Shown here piece after piece: positions 17,028 to 25,843 of a stretch of 64,000 bases of DNA. The notes under the pieces were generated by a model. It was not told the origin of the DNA and ran no database searches. It saw nothing but the letters and a program-made list of their open reading frames with translations. Source of the DNA: Agaribacterium sp. ZY112 (GTDB lineage: Bacteria; Pseudomonadota; Gammaproteobacteria; Pseudomonadales; Cellvibrionaceae); the NCBI RefSeq assembly GCF_041346925.1, contig NZ_CP166840.1, forward strand, positions 2,098,501-2,162,500, read 5' to 3'. The stretch's first letter is position 1. Every line of letters begins with the position of its first letter. A program made the translations under genes and the position numbers.

Positions 17028-18122
17028 ATGTTGACCGTATTTAAAGGCTGGATGGAACGCTATTTTGCTGACGAGGAAGCTGTACTCGTTGCCGTCTTGT
17101 TGATTGTTGGCTTTATTGTGGTGATTCAACTTGGGGGGGTACTTGCGCCGATGATTACGGCTGTGATTATTGCTTTTATGATGCAAGGGGTTGTATCTCG
17201 CCTAAAAAAATGGGGTGTTGGTCATAAAACCGCAGTTAGTCTTGCCTTTTTAATCTTGGCAGGCTCCATGGTTCTGGCTCTGGTTTATGTTTTACCTGCT
17301 GTTTGGAAGCAGGCGCATAACTTGGTGAAAGAGACGCCGCGCATGCTGCAAGATGGTCAGGCCCTGATGTTGCTGCTGCCGGAGCGCTATCCTGCTTTGG
17401 TGAGCGAGTCTCAGGTCAATGACTTAATAGGTACACTGCATACTCGCTTAGGCGATGCCGGCCAAGTGGTTTTGTCTTTCTCCTTGGCGCAGATCCCTAT
17501 TTTATTGTCCGTGCTTATTTATTTGGTGCTTGTGCCTATTTTGGTTTTTTTCTTTTTAAAAGACGCTGATCTGATGATGTCGTGGCTTGGTTCGTTGCTG
17601 CCAAGTAAGCGCCCCGTCATGCGTAAAATATGGCGAGAAATGAATCAGCAGATTGCTAACTATGTTCGTGGTAAGTTTATCGAGATCGTGATTGTTGCCG
17701 GTGTTTCTGCAATTTGTTTTGGCGTTTTGGGTTTGAAGTACGCCTTATTGCTTGGTGTTGTCGTGGGTTTTAGCGTATTGGTTCCCTATATCGGCGCGGC
17801 GGTAGTGACGATTCCTGTGGCCGCGATTGGCTTTTTTCAGTGGGGTTGGAGCGCCGATTTCTTTTGGCTTTTATTTGTCTATGCTGTGATTCAGGCCTTG
17901 GATGGCAACGTACTTGTACCGCTGTTATTTTCGGAAGCGGTTAAAATGCATCCGGTAGCGATTATTCTTGCTGTCTTAGTATTTGGCGGTTTATGGGGCT
18001 TGTGGGGTGTGTTTTTTGCCATACCATTGGCAACCTTGGTAAACGCGATTCTGAATGCTTGGCCAACGTCTTTAACGAATGAGGCGTCAGTGGTTGAGGA
18101 ATCGTCTGAGCTAGAGCTTTAA
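17028..18122 (+). CDS. perM: AI-2E family (PerM-type) permease
   Basis: Inner-membrane protein of the AI-2E/PerM family, 364 residues with about eight hydrophobic segments. Typical features are the early pair VLLIVGFIVVIQLGGVLAP, the long soluble section around residues 90-150, and the conserved C-terminal half with LVPYIGAAVVTIP and LWGVFFAIPLATLVNAIL. The substrate is not known for most members; names such as autoinducer exporter should be treated with caution. ATG 17028 has CGGAG 14 bases upstream. Transcription probably stops at the hairpin at 18321-18346. Confidence 0.85.
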   Translation: MLTVFKGWMERYFADEEAVLVAVLLIVGFIVVIQLGGVLAPMITAVIIAFMMQGVVSRLKKWGVGHKTAVSLAFLILAGSMVLALVYVLPAVWKQAHNLVKETPRMLQDGQALMLLLPERYPALVSESQVNDLIGTLHTRLGDAGQVVLSFSLAQIPILLSVLIYLVLVPILVFFFLKDADLMMSWLGSLLPSKRPVMRKIWREMNQQIANYVRGKFIEIVIVAGVSAICFGVLGLKYALLLGVVVGFSVLVPYIGAAVVTIPVAAIGFFQWGWSADFFWLLFVYAVIQALDGNVLVPLLFSEAVKMHPVAIILAVLVFGGLWGLWGVFFAIPLATLVNAILNAWPTSLTNEASVVEESSELEL

Positions 18123-18320
18123 TTCGCGTTCGGCGAAAAACGCTGCACTTTGGTGCATTTGGGTGCTTTTAATCGGTGTTCTGTCTGCCGACTATGCCGC
18201 CCTTAGCTGGATATTGCGCAGTGAGCCGTGTAGAATCGTTGCGCCGTTTATTTTGCCGCTATATTGAGTGTTTTGGCGGCGAACTGCGCAAGGTTTGAGC
18301 TTTATGCTGCAAATCAGGTC

Positions 18321-18346
18321 AAAAGCCAGCCGTGAGCTGGTTTTTT
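18321..18346 (+). terminator. Intrinsic terminator or attenuator before aceE
   Basis: CCAGC at 18326-18330 pairs with GCTGG at 18336-18340 around CGTGA, preceded by AAAAG and followed by TTTTTT. It would end perM transcripts or attenuate a promoter upstream of it. Confidence 0.65.
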
Positions 18347-18450
18347 AATTTTCATCGCAGTTGCTTTAGGGCGACTGTGAAATCCACCAAAAGTGGGTGC
18401 TTTAGGTTTACCTGTGGCTGACACTCAGCCCGGTAGACAGCTTATCAATT

Positions 18451-18485
18451 ACTGGGGATGAAAGACCCAGTCTGAACTTAGGAGG
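18451..18485 (+). promoter_or_regulatory. aceE leader hairpin and strong ribosome site
   Basis: ACTGGG (18451-18456) and CCCAGT (18466-18471) form an inverted repeat with a nine-base loop, 8 bases before the consensus ribosome site AGGAGG at 18480-18485. The stem lies close enough to influence ribosome access. Confidence 0.45.
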
Positions 18486-18490
18486 CTTAA

Positions 18491-21142
18491 ATGCTAGATG
18501 AAACTGATGTGCTCGAAACTCAGGAATGGGTTGAAGCGCTCGAGTCTGTAATCCGCCACAATGGCGAAGAACGAGCGGCTTTCTTGCTTTCTCAGCTAGC
18601 GAATACAGCTACCAGCTCAGGTGTACGTTTGCCATCGGCAATCACCACACCTTATTCCAATACAATTGCGGTTAAAGATGAGCCGCATAAGCCGGGTGAT
18701 GCTTATTTAGAGCGTCGTTTACGTGCTCTTATTCGTTGGAATGCGATTGCAATGGTAGTCCGTGCCAATGACAACAATGAAGGTCTTGGCGGCCATATCT
18801 CTTCCTTTTCATCCTCGTGTTTGCTTTATGATGTGGGCTTTAACCACTTCTTTAAAGCGGACACTGGCAGCGGTTCAGGCGATCTGGTTTATTATCAGGG
18901 GCACATTGCTCCTGGTATCTATGCGCGCTCTTATTTGGAAGGTCGCTTTAGTGAAGATCAGCTTGATAACTTCCGCCGTGAAGTTGATGGTGATGGCCTA
19001 AGTTCTTATCCTCATCCTTGGTTAATGCCTGATTATTGGCAGTTCCCAACGGTATCTATGGGCCTTGGTCCAATTACGTCTATCTACCAAGCGCACTTCA
19101 TGAAGTACATGGATTCGCGTGGTCTTGCTACTCGTGGCGATCGTAAAGTCTGGGCTTTCCTTGGTGACGGCGAGTGTGATGAACCAGAATCACTAGGTGC
19201 AATTTCTCTTGCTGGCCGTGAGAAACTCGACAACCTCATCTTTGTGATCAACTGTAACTTACAGCGTCTTGATGGCCCTGTTCGTGGTAACAGTAAGATT
19301 ATGCAAGAGCTTGAAGGTGTTTTCCGTGGCGCTGGCTGGAATGTGATTAAAGTTGTCTGGGGCAAGGGCTGGGATAAGCTTCTTGAGAAAGACAAGAGTG
19401 GTTTATTGCAAAAGCGCATGGACGAAGTCTGTGACGGTGAGATGCAAAACTACAAAGCCAATGGCGGCGCTTATACTCGTGAGCACTTCTTTGGTAAGTA
19501 CCCAGAATTACTTGAATTGGTTAAAGACATGACTGACGATGAGATCTTCGCGTTACAGCGCGGTGGTCACGATCCTCAGAAAGTGTACGCTGCTTATCAA
19601 GCCGCGACTTCAACCAAAGGTCAGCCTACTGTAATCTTGGCTCAAACCGTAAAAGGTTATGGTTTGGGTGCTGGCAGTGAGTCTGCCAATATCGCTCACA
19701 ACGTTAAGAAACTTGGTTACGATGACCTGAAAGCTTTCCGTGACCGTTTCGAAATCCCTGTTTCTGATGAAGAGCTGAAAAACGTCCCTTATTATCGTCC
19801 TGCGCCTGACAGCCCGGAAATCAAGTACATGAACGAGCGCCGTCAAGCACTGGGTGGTTTTGTTCCTGCGCGTCACGGTGATTTTGACGAGCTAGAAGTG
19901 CCTGAGCTTGATACCTTTAAAGCGCTACTGAAAAACAGTGGTGAGCGTGAAATCTCAAGCACCATGAGTTTTGTACGTTTCTTGTCGACCTTAGCTAAAG
20001 ACAAAAAAGTCGGTAAGCAGGTTGTGCCTATCGTTCCTGATGAGGCCCGTACTTTTGGTATGGAAGGCATGTTCCGCCAGTTGGGTATTTATAGCGCTGC
20101 TGGCCAGAAATATGTGCCACATGATCACGATCAGATCATGTACTACAAAGAAGATAAAAAAGGCCAGATCCTTGAAGAGGGGATCAATGAAGCCGGTGCA
20201 ATGTCTGCGTGGATTGCTGCTGCAACTTCATACAGTACCTATCGTTCACCGACGATTCCTTTTTATGTTTATTATTCTATGTTCGGTTTCCAGCGCATTG
20301 GTGACTTGGCATGGTTGGCTGGCGATGCACAGGCGCGTGGTTTCTTGATCGGTGCGACAGCGGGTCGTACTAGCTTGAACGGCGAAGGTCTTCAGCATCA
20401 GGATGGTCACAGCCACTTGTTGGCAAATACGATCCCTAATTGCCGTACCTATGACCCAACTTACGGTCATGAGCTGGCAGTGATCCTCGCCGACGGTTTG
20501 AAGCGTATGTATAAAGACAAAGAAAATGTCTTTTATTACGTGACTACCATGAATGAGCAATACACCCACCCAGATATGCCAACTGGCGCTGAAGAAGGTA
20601 TCGTTAAGGGTATCTACAAACTTCACGAAGCCAAGAAAAAAGCCAAGAAGAGCGTTCAGCTTATGGGTGCGGGGACTATCTTGCGTGAAGTTGAAGCAGC
20701 GGCTGAATTGTTGCGTGATGACTTTGCGGTAGAGAGTGATGTTTGGTCTGTTACTTCGGTGAACGAATTGGCTCGTGATGGTCAGCAGGTAGACCGTTGG
20801 AACCGTATGCATCCAGAAAGTGAGCCTCAGAAGGCCTATATCACGGAGACGCTTGAGTCGACTAAAGGTCCGTTTGTGATCTCTACTGACTACATGAAGT
20901 CTTATAGTGAGCAGTTGCGCCCTTATATGCCTGGTTCTTATACCGTATTGGGAACAGACGGTTTTGGCCGATCTGATACACGTTCACAGCTACGCAAGTT
21001 CTTTGAGGTGAATCGTTATTATGTTGTGGTTGCTGCACTTAAAGCTTTGGCCGATGAAGGCACTATTAAAGCTTCTGTTGTAAGTGATGCAATTAAGAAA
21101 TACGGTTTAGACGCAGAAAAAGCAAACCCACTAACGGTATAA
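18491..21142 (+). CDS. aceE: Pyruvate dehydrogenase E1 component, homodimeric type
   Basis: Thiamine-diphosphate enzyme that decarboxylates pyruvate and transfers the acetyl group to the lipoyl domains of AceF. The 883-residue length fits the homodimeric gammaproteobacterial E1. Visible motifs are NNEGLGGHISSFSS, the TPP motif GDGECDEPESLGAIS ending in NCN, and the C-terminal VLGTDGFGRSDTR. The start has an ideal AGGAGG site. aceF follows after 10 bases, with its own GGAG ribosome site, as an operon. No pdhR-like regulator gene is adjacent. Confidence 0.97.
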   Translation: MLDETDVLETQEWVEALESVIRHNGEERAAFLLSQLANTATSSGVRLPSAITTPYSNTIAVKDEPHKPGDAYLERRLRALIRWNAIAMVVRANDNNEGLGGHISSFSSSCLLYDVGFNHFFKADTGSGSGDLVYYQGHIAPGIYARSYLEGRFSEDQLDNFRREVDGDGLSSYPHPWLMPDYWQFPTVSMGLGPITSIYQAHFMKYMDSRGLATRGDRKVWAFLGDGECDEPESLGAISLAGREKLDNLIFVINCNLQRLDGPVRGNSKIMQELEGVFRGAGWNVIKVVWGKGWDKLLEKDKSGLLQKRMDEVCDGEMQNYKANGGAYTREHFFGKYPELLELVKDMTDDEIFALQRGGHDPQKVYAAYQAATSTKGQPTVILAQTVKGYGLGAGSESANIAHNVKKLGYDDLKAFRDRFEIPVSDEELKNVPYYRPAPDSPEIKYMNERRQALGGFVPARHGDFDELEVPELDTFKALLKNSGEREISSTMSFVRFLSTLAKDKKVGKQVVPIVPDEARTFGMEGMFRQLGIYSAAGQKYVPHDHDQIMYYKEDKKGQILEEGINEAGAMSAWIAAATSYSTYRSPTIPFYVYYSMFGFQRIGDLAWLAGDAQARGFLIGATAGRTSLNGEGLQHQDGHSHLLANTIPNCRTYDPTYGHELAVILADGLKRMYKDKENVFYYVTTMNEQYTHPDMPTGAEEGIVKGIYKLHEAKKKAKKSVQLMGAGTILREVEAAAELLRDDFAVESDVWSVTSVNELARDGQQVDRWNRMHPESEPQKAYITETLESTKGPFVISTDYMKSYSEQLRPYMPGSYTVLGTDGFGRSDTRSQLRKFFEVNRYYVVVAALKALADEGTIKASVVSDAIKKYGLDAEKANPLTV

Positions 21143-21152
21143 GGAGCACAAC

Positions 21153-23042
21153 ATGGCGATTGAAAAAATTACCGTGCCCGATATTGGTGGTGCGGAGAAC
21201 GTAGACGTAATTGAAGTAAGCGTTGCTGTTGGTGACGAAGTTGCTGTTGATGATGCGCTTATTGTGGTTGAGTCGGATAAAGCCTCTATGGATATCCCTA
21301 GCCCAGCTGCCGGTAAGATTGTTGCTATGAGCGTAAAAGAAGGCGATAAGGTTAATGAGGGAGACCTTATTCTTGAGCTTGAAACGGGCGCCGAAGAGGC
21401 TCCTGCTGCTGAGCAAGCCGCTCCAGCAACAGCAGCCCCTGCTGCAAGCGCTGCTGTTGCAGAGCTTCCTGTAAGCGTGCCGGATTTAGGTGGCGCTGAC
21501 TCTGTAGACCTTATCGAAATGTGTGTTGCAGTGGGTGATGAGGTTGCCGAAGGTGATTCTCTTATCGTGCTAGAGAGTGATAAGGCCTCTATGGATATCC
21601 CTGCGCCTGCAGCGGGTAAAGTACTTAGCATTAGCGTTAAAGAAGGTGATAAATTAAGCCAGGGCGATGCGATTTTAGTATTGGCCTCTGGTGATGCTGC
21701 TCCTGCTGAAGCTGCGGCTCCAGCAGCCCCTGAAGCAGCCGCGCCTGCGCCAGCAGCAAGTGCTGAGCTTGCAGTTGATGTGCCAGACATTGGTGGTTCG
21801 GAGAACGTTGATGTTATCGAGATCTGCGTTGCCGAAGGCGATGAGGTGAATGAAGGTGATTCACTGATCGTGCTAGAGAGCGACAAAGCCTCAATGGATA
21901 TTCCTTCTCCTGCCAGCGGTAAAGTGCTTAGCCTGCATATCAAAGAAGGTGACAAGGTTAGCCAAGGTTCCGCCATCTTGGTCATGCAGGCTGAAGGTCA
22001 AGCGCCTGCAGCGACACCTGCTCCTGTTACTTCAGGTGCAAGTCCTGCTCCTCAGCTTGCTCATGTATCTCCTGAGCCAGTTAAGCATGATCGTACTGTT
22101 GAGGCCTCACCCAAAGAGATTCAGAGCTCAGGTTCTGAGGTTTATGCAGGCCCAGCTTCACGTAAATTAGCGCGTGAAATGGGTGTGGATTTGACCTTGG
22201 TGCAGGGTACTGGTCCTCGAGGTCGTATTTCTAAAGACGATATCAAGGCTTACGTTAAACTCGCCCTACAAAGCAAGGCAAGTGGCCCTGCTGTTGCTAT
22301 TGGCAGTGGTATTCCAACACCGCCAGAGGTTGATTACTCTCAGTTTGGTGAGATTGAACTGCAGAAAATGAGCAAGATTAAGCAGCTCACTGCAGAAGCG
22401 ATGACACGCAACTGGTTGAACATTCCTCGTGTTACTCAGTTTGATGATGCCGACATTACCGATGTGGAAGCTTTCCGCAAAGGTATGAAAGCAGAAGCTG
22501 AAAAGGCCGGTGTTAAGCTGACGCCTATGCCGTTTATTATTAAAGCTGCAGCAGCTGCTTTGCAGGCTGAGCCAAGTTTTAATGTGGCTATGCACAATGA
22601 CGGCGAGCACATCATTCAGAAGAAGTTTATTCATATCGCGATTGCGGTTGATACGCCTCGCGGTTTGATGGTTCCTGTTATTCGCGATGTCGATCAGAAA
22701 GGCGTGTACCAAATTGCTCAAGAATTGATTGAGCTTGCAGGTAAGGCGCGTGATGGCAAGTTGAAACCAAATGAGATGCAGGGCGGCTGCTTCACCATTT
22801 CGAGCCTTGGCCCAATTGGTGGCACTGGTTTTACGCCAATGGTAAGCACCACTGAAGCCGGTATTCTCGGTGTCTCTAAAGCGGCGATGAAGCCAATTTG
22901 GGATGGTAAAGAGTTCCAGCCTCGTTTGATGTTGCCATTGAGCTTGAGCTACGATCACCGTGCCGTGAATGGTTCTGATGCAGGTCGCTTCTTGACTTAT
23001 CTCAGTGCGGTTCTTGGCGACGTACGTCGCTTGTTGCTCTAA
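21153..23042 (+). CDS. aceF: Pyruvate dehydrogenase E2 component with three lipoyl domains
   Basis: Dihydrolipoamide acetyltransferase core of the complex, 629 residues. Three N-terminal lipoyl domains each carry ESDKASMDIP, with lipoylated lysines at 43, 144 and 245, separated by Ala/Pro/Glu-rich flexible linkers. An E3/E1-binding domain follows at about 332-368 (AGPASRKLAREMGVDL, GRISKDDIKAYV). The catalytic domain ends with DHRAVNGSDAGRF (His602). A strong terminator follows. The repeats make this stretch partly self-similar at DNA level and create long, spurious open frames on the opposite strand. Confidence 0.97.
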   Translation: MAIEKITVPDIGGAENVDVIEVSVAVGDEVAVDDALIVVESDKASMDIPSPAAGKIVAMSVKEGDKVNEGDLILELETGAEEAPAAEQAAPATAAPAASAAVAELPVSVPDLGGADSVDLIEMCVAVGDEVAEGDSLIVLESDKASMDIPAPAAGKVLSISVKEGDKLSQGDAILVLASGDAAPAEAAAPAAPEAAAPAPAASAELAVDVPDIGGSENVDVIEICVAEGDEVNEGDSLIVLESDKASMDIPSPASGKVLSLHIKEGDKVSQGSAILVMQAEGQAPAATPAPVTSGASPAPQLAHVSPEPVKHDRTVEASPKEIQSSGSEVYAGPASRKLAREMGVDLTLVQGTGPRGRISKDDIKAYVKLALQSKASGPAVAIGSGIPTPPEVDYSQFGEIELQKMSKIKQLTAEAMTRNWLNIPRVTQFDDADITDVEAFRKGMKAEAEKAGVKLTPMPFIIKAAAAALQAEPSFNVAMHNDGEHIIQKKFIHIAIAVDTPRGLMVPVIRDVDQKGVYQIAQELIELAGKARDGKLKPNEMQGGCFTISSLGPIGGTGFTPMVSTTEAGILGVSKAAMKPIWDGKEFQPRLMLPLSLSYDHRAVNGSDAGRFLTYLSAVLGDVRRLLL

Positions 23043-23063
23043 TTGCTGAGTGCTTAGATGCTA

Positions 23064-23091
23064 AAAGCGGGCCTGATGGCCCGTTTTTTTT
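23064..23091 (+). terminator. Rho-independent terminator after aceF
   Basis: CGGGCC (23068-23073), loop TGAT, GGCCCG (23078-23083), then eight T. It closes the aceEF operon. Confidence 0.9.
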
Positions 23092-23238
23092 GTCTGTTAT
23101 GTTTGAGTTCTGTGAGCTTTTTGCTTTTCAGTTCAAGCTCGTAAATAGTAAGTGCTATTAGCTATGCCTTCGGTATTGCAGTACTGACTGGCATGGCTTT
23201 GTATCTAAATTGATTGTTTCACAAGAAGAGAGTCGGAC

Positions 23239-24822
23239 TTGACGGATTCAGCTCGCCCTAAGGCTAAAGGTTTATTGCGCTCTAGCGCCATCGTGTCAGG
23301 CATGACCATGATTTCACGGGTGTTAGGCCTTGTTCGTGACATTTTGCTTGCGCGCTTTATTGGTGCTGGTGGTGAGGCTGATGCTTTTTATATCGCCTTT
23401 AAGGTTCCTAACTTTCTGCGCCGACTCTTTGCAGAGGGCGCTTTTGCTCAGGCTTTTGTGCCTGTATTAAGTGAGCTAAGGCAGAGTGGCCCTCATGCTG
23501 CGGTGAAGCATTTTGTAGATCGCATTGCGGGCTGTTTAGGCCTTAGCTTATTGCTGATTACCGTTTTAGTTGTTATAGCGGCGCCGTTGGTGGCTGCCAT
23601 TTTTGGTTTTGGTTTTATTGTTAACGATCAGTGGCAAAAATTTTGGCTCACCTCTGAATTGTTGCGTATAACCTTTCCGTATTTGTTTTTAATTTCAATG
23701 ACGGGTTTTGCTGGCGGTATTCTTAACAGTTACGACCGTTTTGCTGTGCCCGCGTTAACCCCTGTCTTTTTAAATTTGTCTTTAATTACGGCTGCAGCAT
23801 TTGTGTCGCCGCACTTAGCGCAGCCAGTTTACGCTTTGGCTTGGGCTGTATTTGTTGCGGGGGTATTGCAGCTTGCCTTGCAGCTGCCTTATTTGGCTCG
23901 CTTGTCCTTATTGCCAAGGCCTAAGTTGGATTGGAAGGATAAACAGGTTAAGAAAGTGCTCAAGCTCATGGCGCCGGCTATTTTTGGTGTGTCGGTCAGT
24001 CAAATCAATTTAACCTTAGACACTATATTGGCGTCGTTTTTAGTGGACGGCAGTATTGGTTGGTTATTCTTCTCAGATCGACTCATTGAATTGCCTCTTG
24101 GTGTCTTTGCGGTAGGTATTGCAACGGTGATCTTGCCGAATCTAAGTCGGCAGTTCAGTGCCGATGATGGGCGTTTTGGCGCTACGCTCGCTTGGGCCAT
24201 GCAGATGGTCTTGTTGATAGCGATTCCTGCCGCCTTAGCCTTAATCTTGCTGGCCAAGCCTTTGCTTTATACCTTATTTCAATACGGGGAAATGTCAGCT
24301 CATGATATGGATATGGCGGCACTAAGCCTTAGAGCTTATGCGGTGGGCTTGTGTGCCTTTATGCTTATCAAAGTGTTGGCGAGCGCGTATTTTAGTCGTC
24401 AGGATATGAAAACACCCGTGCGTATTGGTGTGATTGCGATGATTGCCAATATGTTTTTGAATTTGATCTTTGTCTTGCCTTTACTGTGGCTGTGGAATAT
24501 CGGTCATGTTGGTTTGGCTGCTGCAACGAGCTGTTCGGCAGCGCTCAATGCCTTTTTACTCTATCGTGGCCTATCTAAGCTGAGTGTTTTTGATGGACAG
24601 GGGCACTGGCCTATTTACTTATTAAGGCTCGTGTTTGCGGCCTTAGTTATGAGTGCGGTTGTTTATTGGTTAATGGCTCAGCAGCAGGATTATGCCGCTC
24701 TAGATTGGTTTGATCGCTGCCTTCAATTAGGTGTTTTGGTAGGGGGCGGGCTTGTAAGTTATGGCTTTGCCTTATTGCTTGCTGGAATGCGCCCTAGGCA
24801 TCTTAAGCCGACTCACGCCTAG
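23239..24822 (+). CDS. murJ: Lipid II flippase MurJ
   Basis: MOP-superfamily transporter that flips lipid II across the inner membrane for peptidoglycan synthesis. The 527-residue, highly hydrophobic product has about 14 membrane segments and the family signatures MTMISRVLGLVRDILLARFIG, EADAFYIAFKVPNFLRRLFAEGAF and the NLTLDTILASFL region. I accept TTG 23239 as start, because it precedes the conserved N-terminus, lies 8 bases after an AAGAAGAGAG stretch, and the next ATG falls inside the first membrane segment. It heads the murJ-ribF-ileS-lspA group. rpsT, which often sits divergent upstream, is not here. Confidence 0.93.
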   Translation: MTDSARPKAKGLLRSSAIVSGMTMISRVLGLVRDILLARFIGAGGEADAFYIAFKVPNFLRRLFAEGAFAQAFVPVLSELRQSGPHAAVKHFVDRIAGCLGLSLLLITVLVVIAAPLVAAIFGFGFIVNDQWQKFWLTSELLRITFPYLFLISMTGFAGGILNSYDRFAVPALTPVFLNLSLITAAAFVSPHLAQPVYALAWAVFVAGVLQLALQLPYLARLSLLPRPKLDWKDKQVKKVLKLMAPAIFGVSVSQINLTLDTILASFLVDGSIGWLFFSDRLIELPLGVFAVGIATVILPNLSRQFSADDGRFGATLAWAMQMVLLIAIPAALALILLAKPLLYTLFQYGEMSAHDMDMAALSLRAYAVGLCAFMLIKVLASAYFSRQDMKTPVRIGVIAMIANMFLNLIFVLPLLWLWNIGHVGLAAATSCSAALNAFLLYRGLSKLSVFDGQGHWPIYLLRLVFAALVMSAVVYWLMAQQQDYAALDWFDRCLQLGVLVGGGLVSYGFALLLAGMRPRHLKPTHA

Positions 24823-24869
24823 GGCTAAATCTGAGTTATACTTGGCGCCTTTTTTTGATAGTGGTAAGA

Positions 24870-25829
24870 ATGGCAGTGGTGGACTTTTATCGTGGTATAG
24901 ACAGTATGCGCAAGGCGTGTGCTGGCGCCCATGTTGTCACCATCGGCGCGTTTGATGGTGTGCACCTTGGCCATCAGCAGTTGTTGATGGCTGCACGTGC
25001 TAAAGCCTCAGCTTTAAGCCTGCCTTCTTTGGCTATTGTTTTTGAGCCTCAGCCAAATGAGTTTTTTCAGAAAGAGCGGGCTCCGGCACGGTTGATGCGC
25101 CTGCGTGAAAAAGTGAGTGCAGTGGCTGAAGTAGGTATAGACGCAGTATTGTGCCTGAAGTTCGATGCGCGTTTAAGGGCTTTAAGCGCAGAGCGTTTTG
25201 TCGAGCAAGTGTTGCTGGATGCAACTCAGTGCAAAGCATTAATTGTCGGTGATGACTTTCGCTTTGGCTGTGATAGGTCAGGTGATTTTGAGTTTTTACA
25301 GCAGCAGGGACGTAAGCTGGGTTTTGAGGTGGCCGATACCGAAACGCATGAACACGCTGAGGAGCGGGTCAGCAGTACACGACTGCGCAGCCTATTGGCA
25401 GAGGGGCAGCTAGCGTCGGTTAAGGCCTTACTCGGTCGACCTTATAGTAATTGTGGGCGAGTGAGTTATGGTCAGCAATTGGGGCGTAGCATTGGTTTTC
25501 CGACCGCTAATATTGCACTGGCGCGTAGAAAAGTCGCCTTGGAGGGCGTCTTTGCGGTGCTGTTAGAGCACAATGGCTGTGTTTATAACGGGGTTGCCAA
25601 CGTTGGTTCAAGGCCGACTGTTGATGGTATAAATAAAGCCAAGTTAGAAGTCTATGTGCTTGATAAAACCTTAAATTTATATGGCGATTTTGTGCGTGTT
25701 AGCTATATGAAAAAAATCAGGGATGAAAAGAAATTTTCAGGCATCGATGCGTTAAAACAACAAATCGCTGTCGATGTTGAACAGGCTAGAGCATTCTTTG
25801 CTTCAGCTGAAACCGAACTAAATATGTAG
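24870..25829 (+). CDS. ribF: Bifunctional riboflavin kinase / FAD synthetase
   Basis: Converts riboflavin to FMN and FMN to FAD. The 319-residue protein has the N-terminal adenylyltransferase domain with [16 protein letters not shown] and VGDDFRFG, then the kinase domain with [11 protein letters not shown] and NVGSRPTV, ending in the [11 protein letters not shown] region. The frame opens five codons earlier at TTG 24855, but ATG 24870 gives the usual short N-terminus; the ribosome site (GGTAAG) is poor. ileS starts 14 bases after its stop. Confidence 0.95.
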   Translation: MAVVDFYRGIDSMRKACAGAHVVTIGAFDGVHLGHQQLLMAARAKASALSLPSLAIVFEPQPNEFFQKERAPARLMRLREKVSAVAEVGIDAVLCLKFDARLRALSAERFVEQVLLDATQCKALIVGDDFRFGCDRSGDFEFLQQQGRKLGFEVADTETHEHAEERVSSTRLRSLLAEGQLASVKALLGRPYSNCGRVSYGQQLGRSIGFPTANIALARRKVALEGVFAVLLEHNGCVYNGVANVGSRPTVDGINKAKLEVYVLDKTLNLYGDFVRVSYMKKIRDEKKFSGIDALKQQIAVDVEQARAFFASAETELNM

Positions 25830-25843
25830 ATATTATTGGCCTT

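Larger units (their letters stand above)
18123..18490 (+). other. 368-base intergenic region upstream of aceE
   Basis: No gene is seen. It contains a possible promoter (TGGATA 18208-18213, 17-base spacer, TAGAAT 18231-18236), a structured stretch, an intrinsic terminator at 18321-18346, then the aceE leader. The part from about 18243 to the terminator could be a short RNA of about 100 bases or an attenuated leader. I found no convincing PdhR-type operator. Confidence 0.4.

Noticed and set aside
20246..20812. 188-codon minus-strand frame in aceE
   Set aside because: Shadow of aceE codon bias; no recognised motifs.
21131..21985. 284-codon open frame on the minus strand inside aceF
   Set aside because: It is the mirror of the three repeated lipoyl domains and linkers, and gives an Ala/Ser/Thr-rich product of low complexity. 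The plus-strand gene is certain.
22266..22958. 230-codon minus-strand frame in the aceF catalytic region
   Set aside because: Antisense to a well-recognised catalytic domain, with no ribosome site or family resemblance.
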